A program made the position numbers and the translations under genes. This document shows positions 1-6,381 of a DNA stretch of 7,189 nucleotides, piece after piece. The DNA is taken from assembly GCA_011524425.1 (NCBI GenBank), contig WTKI01000412.1, positions 1-7,189 on the forward strand, written 5' to 3'. The stretch's first letter is position 1. The number at the start of each line of letters is the position of its first letter. Origin of the DNA: Altererythrobacter sp. Its GTDB lineage: Bacteria; Pseudomonadota; Alphaproteobacteria; Sphingomonadales; Sphingomonadaceae. The notes beneath the pieces are model-generated. The model was given only the letters and a program-made list of their open reading frames with translations, was not told the DNA's origin and did no database searches.

Positions 1-6
1 GACGTT

Positions 7-675
7 ATGGCTGAGCATACAGTAAAGGCATTCGACGAGGATATCACCCGGCTTCGCGGACTGATCGGCGAGATGGGCGGGCTGGCTGAAGTTGCGATTC
101 AGGAATCGCTCGACGCGCTTGTCCGTGGTGACGAAGAACTTGCTGCAAAGGTAGTCGAGCGCGACAAGAAGCTCGATGATCTGGAAATGCAGGTTGATAA
201 ACTTGCTGTCCGTCTCATCGCACTACGCGCACCCATGGCTGATGATCTGCGCGAAGTCATCGCTGCACTGAAAATTGGCGGTGTTGTCGAGCGGATCGGC
301 GACTATTCCAAGAACATCGCCAAACGTGTGGGCGAGATCGAAGGCCGCAGCCGGTTTGAACCGCTCACGCTACTGCCTGCAATGGGGGAACTGGCGAGCG
401 AAATGGTGCATGATGTCCTCACCGCCTATGCCGCTCGTGATCCGCAACTCGCGATTGAAGTCATTGCAGCTGACGAGAAAGTGGATGCGTTCTACAATTC
501 CATCTTCCGCAATGTTGTCAGCTATATGGTTGAGAACCCTGCGACGATTTCAAGCGCTGCACAGCTGCTTTTCGTAGCGCGAAACATAGAACGGATTGGC
601 GACCATGCGACCAATGTTGCAGAAATGGTCCACTTCGCTGCGACCGGCACTTACCCGGAAGACGACGGCAACTAA
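7..675 (+). CDS. phoU: PhoU, phosphate signalling regulator
   Basis: This 222-residue protein is a full-length PhoU, the cytoplasmic adaptor that links the PstSCAB phosphate transporter to the PhoR/PhoB two-component system and keeps the Pho response off when phosphate is plentiful. It shows the two tandem three-helix PhoU repeats, at about residues 17-105 and 120-207. Each ends in the family's metal-binding signature: ERIGDYSKN (E95, D99, N103) and ERIGDHATN (E195, D199, N203). The N-terminus (MAEHTVKAFDEDI) matches the usual PhoU start, so ATG at 7 is chosen, although only six bases of upstream sequence are visible and the ribosome binding site cannot be judged. The acidic tail PEDDGN ends the protein. 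phoB follows 120 bp downstream on the same strand, the usual order at the end of a pst operon. The pst genes themselves would lie outside the window (inference). Confidence 0.97.
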   Translation: MAEHTVKAFDEDITRLRGLIGEMGGLAEVAIQESLDALVRGDEELAAKVVERDKKLDDLEMQVDKLAVRLIALRAPMADDLREVIAALKIGGVVERIGDYSKNIAKRVGEIEGRSRFEPLTLLPAMGELASEMVHDVLTAYAARDPQLAIEVIAADEKVDAFYNSIFRNVVSYMVENPATISSAAQLLFVARNIERIGDHATNVAEMVHFAATGTYPEDDGN

Positions 676-707
676 GCTTGGTCTTCGCCGCTGCTCGCGG
701 GGTTGTA

Positions 708-725
708 TGGCTTGAAACCGAGCCA
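708..725 (+). promoter_or_regulatory. Stem-loop in the phoU-phoB gap
   Basis: A compact hairpin lies between phoU and phoB, with a 7-bp stem (TGGCTTG against CGAGCCA, one T-G wobble) and a 4-base AAAC loop. No T-run follows, so it is not a standard intrinsic terminator. It could protect the 3' end of the upstream pst-phoU transcript or tune read-through into phoB. The upstream segment GCTTGGT at 676-682 could compete for ACCGAGC at 717-723 in the hairpin's 3' side. Function is inferred from structure only. The rest of the 120-bp gap shows no strong promoter. Confidence 0.25.
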
Positions 726-795
726 GCATGCCCGCTTGTCGCGAAACTGAAACAATATCCGTGCGAGGACATAAAGGTCTGCTGAGGATTTTGTC

Positions 796-1485
796 ATGAA
801 TGCTGCTAAACTTCTGCTCGTGGAAGATGATCCGGCGCTCGCTGAGTTGCTGGAGTTCCGCTTCACAAACGAAGGCTACGAAGTGCGCTCGACACCAGAC
901 GGCGATGAAGCACTTATGCTCGCAGCAGAGGATGTTCCTGACCTTATCATTCTGGATTGGATGATCGAAGGGACCAGCGGCATCGAGGTCTGCCGGCGCC
1001 TGAGACGCGACAAATCAACTGCGCATGTTCCTATTATCATGCTCACCGCGCGTGAAGCTGAGGATGACCGGATTCGCGGGCTCGATACAGGCGCGGATGA
1101 TTATGTGACCAAGCCGTTCTCGCCGCGCGAACTGTTGGCACGGGTATCGGCTGTCCTTCGGCGCATTCGCCCTGTGCTGGCAGGCGAGAGCCTGGAAGTT
1201 GGTGACATCAGGCTTGATCCGGTTGCTCACCGTGTCACGCGCAAAGGCAACCCCTTGCAATTAGGGCCGACAGAATATCGCTTGCTCAAATTCTTTATGG
1301 AAAGCCCGGGCCGCGTGTTTAGTCGCGGGCAATTGCTTGACGGGGTTTGGGGAACTGCAAGCGACATCGAATTGCGGACAGTTGATGTCCATATCCGCCG
1401 CCTTCGCAAAGCATTGGAGGTAGACGGAGCAAAAGATCCTGTGCGCACAGTGCGTTCAGCAGGCTATGCTTTCGAGGCCGTTTAG
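796..1485 (+). CDS. phoB: PhoB, phosphate regulon response regulator
   Basis: This is a 229-residue OmpR/PhoB-family response regulator, the normal length for PhoB. When phosphorylated by PhoR it binds Pho boxes and activates phosphate-scavenging genes. The receiver domain spans about residues 4-122, with acidic pocket D11/D12, phospho-acceptor D54 in the PhoB-typical ILDW context, switch residue T84 (MLTA) and K106 (TKPF). The winged-helix DNA-binding domain spans about 132-229 and includes LGPTEYRLL, the recognition-helix region ELRTVDVHIRRLRKAL, and the C-terminal hairpin VRSAGYAF. The start ATG is preceded by TGAGGA (783-788) at good spacing. One oddity is E58 (DWMIEGTSG) where many receivers, including E. 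coli PhoB, have proline four residues after the phospho-Asp. Position after phoU supports PhoB over other OmpR-type regulators; phoR is not in the window. Confidence 0.95.
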   Translation: MNAAKLLLVEDDPALAELLEFRFTNEGYEVRSTPDGDEALMLAAEDVPDLIILDWMIEGTSGIEVCRRLRRDKSTAHVPIIMLTAREAEDDRIRGLDTGADDYVTKPFSPRELLARVSAVLRRIRPVLAGESLEVGDIRLDPVAHRVTRKGNPLQLGPTEYRLLKFFMESPGRVFSRGQLLDGVWGTASDIELRTVDVHIRRLRKALEVDGAKDPVRTVRSAGYAFEAV

Positions 1486-1532
1486 CGGCACTTCAAGCGC
1501 TTTAGGCCCCGCTTAGGTCGCTTTAGCGGCAC
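1481..1532. repeat. 11-bp direct repeat spanning the two convergent stop codons
   Basis: TTTAGCGGCAC occurs at 1481-1491 and again at 1522-1532. The first copy contains the phoB stop codon and the second contains the complement of the extensin-like gene's stop. Between them CGCTTTAG occurs at 1498-1505 and again at 1519-1526, with a related GCTTAG at 1511-1516. No GC-rich hairpin with a T-run is visible in this 37-bp convergent gap, so I do not call a terminator. The repeat may be a small local duplication. Confidence 0.5.
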
Positions 1533-2248
1533 ACGCGCGCCCAGCGGGTCCCTTGGTCCAGATGGAAGTGATCTGCGTGCTGTGCATTGTATTCTGGTGA
1601 AAGCACTGTGCGGAAACTTTGGCACGCACTGTCTCGTACAGCTTCAAGAAAATCGCCTTTCTTGCCCTCGCCCCAATGCTGAAGCACGCTCACATATTCC
1701 CCATTTTCCAGCACGAACCCACTGATATCAATGGCATTGGCGGTCGCATGTTCGCTCCACGGGGCGTTCTGGCGGGAGTTTACACGGCGACAGTTGACGG
1801 TGCCAAGATGGAGGATGCGCGTTACCTTCGTGTCGAGATGCTCTTCAGCCGCCTGCTGCACACCATGATTGATCCACAAAGCGAGGCCTGCATTGATCGG
1901 GCATGTCGCAATTGCATTGCCAGGCACAATCACTGGATTGTTGATCTGAGTGCGATCCGGCAATCCGCAAGGGCCATCGCCTACGCCAGGCAGAGCAGTA
2001 AAGGGGACCTCGCTACGGGTGAGAACTTGACGACACAGCGCTCGGTTTCCTGAAAGGTCGCTAAGCTTTCCAGCGGTGGCCCAGCCCGGAGGATCATTAA
2101 GATCAAGCGGCTCCAGAGGGTTGTGCTGAGGGTTCTCCTGCAGCCAGACCCAACCGGCCAGCAGCATCGCCCCTGATATGATTATGAGCAGTGCACGGCT
2201 GTCACCGGTAAACAAACCGACAGCGCGTGAGATACTCCAGACTTTCAT
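1523..2248 (-). CDS. Membrane-anchored extensin-like (M15-fold) protein
   Basis: This 241-residue protein belongs to the bacterial extensin-like C-terminal family, which shares its fold with zinc D-Ala-D-Ala (M15) peptidases. The plant-derived name is historical. A hydrophobic segment at about residues 18-36 (ALLIIISGAMLLAGWVWL) after a basic N-terminus suggests a signal anchor, with the rest in the periplasm. The conserved block runs from about 69 to 240. It includes SEHATANAID, giving H167 and D174 in the M15 SxHxxxxAxD pattern, and HADHFHLD with H227/H229 as the likely third metal ligand. Six cysteines (72, 94, 116, 153, 209, 240) would suit disulfides in the periplasm. The start ATG has GAGGTGGG about 10 bases upstream. 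It begins 28 bp after the dnaE2 stop on the same strand, so co-transcription with dnaE2 is likely. Substrate is not known; peptidoglycan cleavage or binding is inferred from the fold. Confidence 0.88.
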   Translation of the reverse strand: MKVWSISRAVGLFTGDSRALLIIISGAMLLAGWVWLQENPQHNPLEPLDLNDPPGWATAGKLSDLSGNRALCRQVLTRSEVPFTALPGVGDGPCGLPDRTQINNPVIVPGNAIATCPINAGLALWINHGVQQAAEEHLDTKVTRILHLGTVNCRRVNSRQNAPWSEHATANAIDISGFVLENGEYVSVLQHWGEGKKGDFLEAVRDSACQSFRTVLSPEYNAQHADHFHLDQGTRWARVCR

Positions 2249-2276
2249 AGCTCTAAACCCACCTCAAGAATCTGCT

Positions 2277-5200
2277 CTAGTGAAAGTCACGTGACTTAGG
2301 AATAATGCGTACATTACGCGGGTGGCCGCGTGTAGGGGGTAATTCATCAATTATATCACGCACCTGCACAGGCGAAGATGCCTCTTTGCGCGATTGGGAC
2401 AATGCGCCAGATCGTGGCCGTAGCGGAGCGCTGACATGGTCTGCTCGCGCAACTGGCGCGTTCAGCAAGTCATCAGACAATGCATGGAGCGATGCCGTAG
2501 CATCCGTCATGTGATGCGCGATCACGTGAATCACCTCGTCGTCATATTCCACCCTACCGCGCACCTCCATCAGGCGCGCGCCCATGACGACCCGGCGCTG
2601 TTTTTCTTTTAAATCTGGCCAGACCACCAGATTAACCACTCCGGTTTCATCTTCAAGTGTAATAAAGCAAACACCCTTTGCACTGCCCGGGCGTTGCCGG
2701 ATCAAAACCACCCCTGCAACTTGGACCATGGAGCGATACTTGCGGGTTCGAAGGTCTGCGGCCTTGATAAAACCGCGTTCTGCCAAGCTGGCGCGCAGGA
2801 ATGACATAGGGTGCGCTTTGAGGCTCAATCGCGTGGTCTGATAATCTGCCACCACCTCTTCTGACAAAGGCATTTGCGGCAGATGGATGAGCGCTTTCTC
2901 CGCCCCTTCATCGCGTTCTTGTGCGGCCTTGAACAGCGGCAAATCAGGCGAGGCAATCAGGCTGCGCGCATCCCACAAGGCCTGGCGACGCGTAAGCTTC
3001 ATCGAAGTAAAGCAATCGGCACTCGCCAGGCGTTCGATATGCGCAGGCGAGAGCCCTGCCCGCTCGCGCAGTTCAGCCACATCCTTGAAAGGTCCGTTTT
3101 CTTCACGTTCGGTTATCAAGCGTGCTGCGATATGTTCAGGCAAGCCATCAACCTGGCGCAAGCCAAGACGAAGGGCGATGTTTTTGCCGAGGGTTCTTTT
3201 CTGCTGTCCTTCTCCCTCGATGGGAGAAGGATGCGTCGACTTGCGAGCTTGCTCGCTAGTCAAAGCTGGATGAGGGTGTTTCGGATTGCATTCACCCTCA
3301 CCCAACCCTCTCCCATCAAGGGAGAGGGCTTGTACGCTGTTAAAGCCCTCACGGGTCTCCTCAAGCCGATTATCCCACGTGCTTTCATTTACATCGGCAG
3401 GGCGCACTTCTACGCCATGCTCGCGCGCATCGCGTACGATCTGCGCGGGCGCGTAAAAACCCATCGGCTGCGAATTGAGCAGAGCAGCAGCAAAGGCCGC
3501 GGGAAAATGGCATTTAAGCCAGCTGGAGACATAGACCAGATGCGCAAAACTGGCTGCATGGCTTTCAGGAAAGCCATATTCGCCAAAGCCCTTGATCTGA
3601 TTGAAGCAGCGCTCTGCAAAATCGGGATCATAGCCGCGCGCCACCATCCGCCCGACCATCATGTCTTCCAGTTCATGCACCATGCCGCGCGATCGGAAAG
3701 TCGCCATTGCCTTGCGCAACCGGTTCGCCTCTAGGGAGGAGAATTTCGCTGCATCCAGAGCAATCTTCATCGCTTGCTCCTGAAAGATCGGAACGCCTAG
3801 CGTTCGCTCAAGAATGCTGGAGAGTTCATCGGGCGGTCCATGTGTTGGCGATGGCGCAGGAATGGAGACCGGCTCTACCCCGCGTCGTCGCTTCAAATAA
3901 GGATGCACCATATCGCCCTGAATGGGCCCGGGCCGCACAATCGCAACCTGGATCACAAGGTCATAGAATTCGCGCGGCTTCAAGCGCGGCAACATGTTCA
4001 TCTGCGCACGGCTTTCCACTTGGAACACGCCCAGCGAATCCCCTTTACGCAGCATCGCATAAGTTTCCGGGTCTTCACGCGGAACCGTGGCCAGCGTCAG
4101 GCGGCGTTCGTGATGATCCTCCAGCAAGTCCAAGCATTTCTTGATGCAGGTCAGCATGCCGAGCGCAAGCACATCGACCTTAAGGATACCCAGCGCTTCA
4201 ATATCGTCCTTATCCCATTCGATGAAACTGCGATCCGGCATTGCGCCATTGCCGATGGGGACTGTCTGCGTCAGCGCGCCTTGCGTAAGGATAAACCCGC
4301 CTACATGCTGGCTGAGATGGCGTGGCATGCCGATCATCTGCTCGGTCAGCGCCAGCACACGCTTTAGATGCGGGTCAGAGATATCCATACCGGTTTCCGC
4401 TGCATGGCGCTCATTGATTTCACGCCCCATCGAGCCCCACACTGTGCGCGCCAGAGCCGATGTCACATCTTCAGACAGCCCCATCGCCTTGCCCACTTCG
4501 CGGATCGCCATGCGCGGGCGGTAATGGATGACAGTTGCGGTCAGCCCCGCGCGATGACGGCCATATTTGCGGTAGAGATACTGGATCACTTCCTCACGCC
4601 GCTCATGCTCGAAATCGACGTCAATGTCGGGCGGTTCTTTACGCTCTTCCGAGATGAAGCGATCAAACAACAGCTGGTGCTTAGCCGGATCAACTGAAGT
4701 GATTTCCAGGCAATAGCATACCGCAGAGTTGGCAGCGCTCCCTCTACCCTGACACAGGATCGGCGGATCAACCGAGCGAGCAAAATCGACGATGTCCTTG
4801 ATGGTGAGGAAATAGCGCGCAAGATCGAGCTTGCCGATCAGCGCCAGCTCCCGCTCCAGCGTTTCGCGCACCGTTTCAGGCAGGCCTTCAGGATAGCGCC
4901 GCTCTGCGCCTTTCCAGGTCTCGCTTGCCAGATATTCCTGCGGCCCCATCCCATCCGGGTAGATCTCTTCAGGATATTCATAACGCAGTTCATCAAGCGA
5001 AAACTCGCATGCATCCGCGACTTCGCGTGCTGCCGCAATCGCATGCGGCCAGCGTGCAAACAGGCGCTCCATTTCCTGCGGGGATTTAAGGTGCCGCTCT
5101 GCATTGGCGTGGAGCAGATGCCCCGCTTTCGCCACCGTGGTCTTGTGACGGATCGCAGTCATCACATCCTGCAACGGGCGGCGTTGCGGGATATGGTAAT

Positions 5201-5918
5201 GCACATCATTGCTTGCGAGCAGACGCAACCCGTGTGTTCTCGCAAGCGCATCAAGCCGCTCGATCCGGGCGGCATCATCCCCGCGATAGAGATAACTTGC
5301 CGCAATATGGCGCAGACTTGGCAACCCTCGCGCCAAATGCGGCACAAGTTCTACGAAGCTGCCGCTTACTGTGTTCGACAGCTCTGCACCATCGAAGGCG
5401 AGAATATTGTTCGCCCATGCAGGAACTGTAAATTCTGACTCAAGATCATCCGGCGGAAGAACGATCAGCTGTACGCCCTCGCTATGGCCGGCAAGCATTG
5501 TCAGATTAATCTCGCACACGCCCTTCTCTTGCCACTCGCCTGAAAGCGTCTGCATCCGGCCTGCGCTGATCAGCTGGCACAGCCGCCCATAAGCAGCGCG
5601 GCTTTTGGGATATGCAAGAAAAGCAAGGCCTTCGACAGTCTCGATCCGGGTGCCGATGACCGGACGCAGCTTAAGCGTTTTCGCTTCGCTATGGACCCGT
5701 ACCACACCGGCAAAGGAATTCGCATCCGCTATCCCGATTGCGTCATAGCCCAGCTCTCTTGCGGTCGTGACCAGATCAACCGCATCAGACGCACCGCGTA
5801 AAAAGCTGAAACAGCTCACTAGCCCCAGCTCAACAAAAGAGGCGCGTGCAGGCGTATCGATCGCTTCAGGATCAAGCTTCAGAGTGCGCTTTTCAGGGGT
5901 TAGAGGTGCGTCAGGCAT
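2277..5918 (-). CDS. dnaE2: DnaE2 (ImuC), error-prone DNA polymerase III alpha subunit
   Basis: This 1213-residue C-family polymerase carries out damage-induced translesion synthesis together with ImuB. In order it has an N-terminal PHP domain (about 27-260, starting FVELGLVSCFSFLRGAS), the palm with catalytic D431 and D433 in PPDIDVDF and third Asp D582 in LKVDVLALG, finger motifs such as FQEQAMKIA and FGEYGFPESHAASFA (about 712-792), a helix-hairpin-helix region (about 912-970), an LPLF stretch (993-996), and an OB-fold (about 1065-1140). It ends in PKSRDFH, the hallmark DnaE2 C-terminus that separates it from replicative DnaE. The PHP motif has Cys where replicative-type PHP proteins have His (SCFSFL), as in other DnaE2. 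It is longer than typical family members, partly because of about 41 extra residues (864-904) encoded by a palindromic element. The ATG at 5918 has no Shine-Dalgarno sequence, but no better start lies nearby. Transcription is probably LexA-controlled from an SOS box 20 bp upstream. Confidence 0.97.
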   Translation of the reverse strand: MPDAPLTPEKRTLKLDPEAIDTPARASFVELGLVSCFSFLRGASDAVDLVTTARELGYDAIGIADANSFAGVVRVHSEAKTLKLRPVIGTRIETVEGLAFLAYPKSRAAYGRLCQLISAGRMQTLSGEWQEKGVCEINLTMLAGHSEGVQLIVLPPDDLESEFTVPAWANNILAFDGAELSNTVSGSFVELVPHLARGLPSLRHIAASYLYRGDDAARIERLDALARTHGLRLLASNDVHYHIPQRRPLQDVMTAIRHKTTVAKAGHLLHANAERHLKSPQEMERLFARWPHAIAAAREVADACEFSLDELRYEYPEEIYPDGMGPQEYLASETWKGAERRYPEGLPETVRETLERELALIGKLDLARYFLTIKDIVDFARSVDPPILCQGRGSAANSAVCYCLEITSVDPAKHQLLFDRFISEERKEPPDIDVDFEHERREEVIQYLYRKYGRHRAGLTATVIHYRPRMAIREVGKAMGLSEDVTSALARTVWGSMGREINERHAAETGMDISDPHLKRVLALTEQMIGMPRHLSQHVGGFILTQGALTQTVPIGNGAMPDRSFIEWDKDDIEALGILKVDVLALGMLTCIKKCLDLLEDHHERRLTLATVPREDPETYAMLRKGDSLGVFQVESRAQMNMLPRLKPREFYDLVIQVAIVRPGPIQGDMVHPYLKRRRGVEPVSIPAPSPTHGPPDELSSILERTLGVPIFQEQAMKIALDAAKFSSLEANRLRKAMATFRSRGMVHELEDMMVGRMVARGYDPDFAERCFNQIKGFGEYGFPESHAASFAHLVYVSSWLKCHFPAAFAAALLNSQPMGFYAPAQIVRDAREHGVEVRPADVNESTWDNRLEETREGFNSVQALSLDGRGLGEGECNPKHPHPALTSEQARKSTHPSPIEGEGQQKRTLGKNIALRLGLRQVDGLPEHIAARLITEREENGPFKDVAELRERAGLSPAHIERLASADCFTSMKLTRRQALWDARSLIASPDLPLFKAAQERDEGAEKALIHLPQMPLSEEVVADYQTTRLSLKAHPMSFLRASLAERGFIKAADLRTRKYRSMVQVAGVVLIRQRPGSAKGVCFITLEDETGVVNLVVWPDLKEKQRRVVMGARLMEVRGRVEYDDEVIHVIAHHMTDATASLHALSDDLLNAPVARADHVSAPLRPRSGALSQSRKEASSPVQVRDIIDELPPTRGHPRNVRIIPKSRDFH
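3207..3328. mobile_element. Palindromic repeat element inserted in frame in dnaE2
   Basis: A block of about 122 bp is almost entirely hairpins. The left hairpin (3207-3231) has a perfect 10-bp stem with arms TCCTTCTCCC and GGGAGAAGGA. The central hairpin (3238-3261) pairs GACT, mismatch, GCGAGC with GCTCGC, mismatch, AGTC around TT. A long stem (3267-3304) is built on TGAGGGTG and CACCCTCA, with three more pairs beyond a mismatch and a 14-base loop. The right hairpin (3306-3328) has a perfect 9-bp stem CCCTCTCCC/GGGAGAGGG. The two terminal hairpins are inverted copies of each other, matching at 20 of 23 positions. The minus-strand frame is open throughout and reads as DnaE2 residues 864-904, including SLDGRGLGEG, LTSEQARKS and HPSPIEGEG. 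Such peptides are typical of REP-like repeats read through genes in many proteobacteria. No transposase is encoded, so mobilisation would be in trans. A clear target duplication is not visible. Confidence 0.8.
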
Positions 5919-5937
5919 ACAACATACAAAGACAAAT

Positions 5938-5952
5938 GTTCTTTATATGTTC
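5938..5952 (-). promoter_or_regulatory. LexA operator (SOS box) of dnaE2
   Basis: The sequence reads GTTCTTTATATGTTC on the + strand, and GAAC-N7-GAAC on the dnaE2 coding strand. This is an exact match to the direct-repeat LexA site known from alphaproteobacteria (GTTC-N7-GTTC). It sits 20 bp upstream of the dnaE2 start codon. The -10 hexamer of the best promoter lies inside the 7-base spacer, so bound LexA would block RNA polymerase directly and damage would relieve repression. Confidence 0.9.
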
Positions 5953-5970
5953 TTATATGCACTAAGCCAA
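5942..5970 (-). promoter_or_regulatory. Sigma70-type promoter of dnaE2
   Basis: On the minus strand TTGGCT (5965-5970) and TATAAA (5942-5947) are separated by exactly 17 bases. They match the TTGACA/TATAAT consensus at 4 of 6 and 5 of 6 positions. The -10 lies within the SOS box. Transcription would start near 5934-5936 and give a leader of only about 16-18 nt before the dnaE2 ATG. That leader (ending TTTGTATGTTGT) contains no Shine-Dalgarno sequence. Confidence 0.65.
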
Positions 5971-5991
5971 TATCCAATGTACAAAGAGAAG

Positions 5992-6018
5992 CGGGGCCGC
6001 CCCATAAGATCAGCCCCG
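5992..6018 (-). terminator. Possible intrinsic terminator after the PilZ gene
   Basis: On the minus strand, about 30 bp beyond the PilZ stop, CGGGGC and GCCCCG form a 6-bp all-GC stem with a 15-base loop, followed by the pyrimidine-rich tract CTTCTCTTTGT. The T-run is interrupted and the loop is long, so this is a weak candidate. If real, it would separate PilZ transcription from dnaE2, which has its own promoter just downstream. Confidence 0.35.
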
Positions 6019-6048
6019 TCTTGGATTACCGATGTTCAGTGAATGCGT

Positions 6049-6381
6049 TCAGCCGTTCGCCCGGCGCTGGTTGGCCAATTTCTTCTCAAGCGATTCACGC
6101 ATCAAGTGATCGACGACCGCTTCATGCATCTTTCCTTGGAAAGCGACACCAGCATATTGGTCATCGACCCACACCACTTTGCCTAAAGGCGAACGAACGC
6201 CGTTGATCTTAAGCGACAGGTGTTCGCCGACTTCAGCAAATCCATGACGGCCTTTGACCTTGCAGCCCCCTTCAGACACATCGATCAACTCCACACAGAT
6301 AGGACGCGAGCGCATACGTCCATCGACAAGAATGTCGAGGGGTCGACGTAAGGATTGGCGTCCGTGTGAGGAATTATCCAT
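6049..6381 (-). CDS. Single-domain PilZ protein, predicted c-di-GMP binder
   Basis: This is a small cytoplasmic PilZ-domain protein. Both halves of the c-di-GMP-binding signature are present: RQSLR (RxxxR), about eight residues into the protein, and DVSEGG (DxSxxG) about 22 residues after it. The beta-barrel strands continue through VGEHLSLKI, GKVVWVDDQYAGVAF, followed by a C-terminal helix rich in Glu, Lys and Arg. I chose ATG at 6381 (110 residues, MDNSSHGRQS). The frame can be extended to a TTG at 6429 (126 residues), but the added part is not PilZ-like and the TTG lacks a ribosome binding site, while a GGGA lies about 11 bases before the ATG. There is no output domain, so it probably acts by binding a partner, which the sequence does not identify. 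It lies between imuB and dnaE2, all on the same strand, but no SOS box is seen in front of it. Confidence 0.88.
   Translation of the reverse strand: MDNSSHGRQSLRRPLDILVDGRMRSRPICVELIDVSEGGCKVKGRHGFAEVGEHLSLKINGVRSPLGKVVWVDDQYAGVAFQGKMHEAVVDHLMRESLEKKLANQRRANG

Noticed and set aside
736..753. Pho box in front of phoB
   Set aside because: TTGTCGC-4-CTGAAAC has the right 11-bp period, but the second half matches CTGTCAT poorly. It is not strong enough to annotate as a site.
1619..2053. 144-residue + strand open frame opposite the extensin-like gene
   Set aside because: It is antisense to the conserved M15-like block, has no family resemblance and no evident promoter or ribosome binding site.
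3203..3340. GCTGT at 3203-3207 and 3336-3340 as a target-site duplication of the palindromic element
   Set aside because: The right copy is seven bases away from the hairpin end, and the implied 133-bp net insertion is not a multiple of three, which would break the dnaE2 frame. It is likely chance.
2874..3734. 286-residue + strand open frame opposite dnaE2
   Set aside because: It lies wholly antisense to conserved DnaE2 coding sequence, has no recognisable domain, and partly translates the palindromic element. It is a shadow frame.
3707..4697. Several overlapping + strand open frames opposite the dnaE2 catalytic region
   Set aside because: The minus strand encodes the catalytic aspartates and conserved motifs here. 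The + frames are composition-driven shadows.
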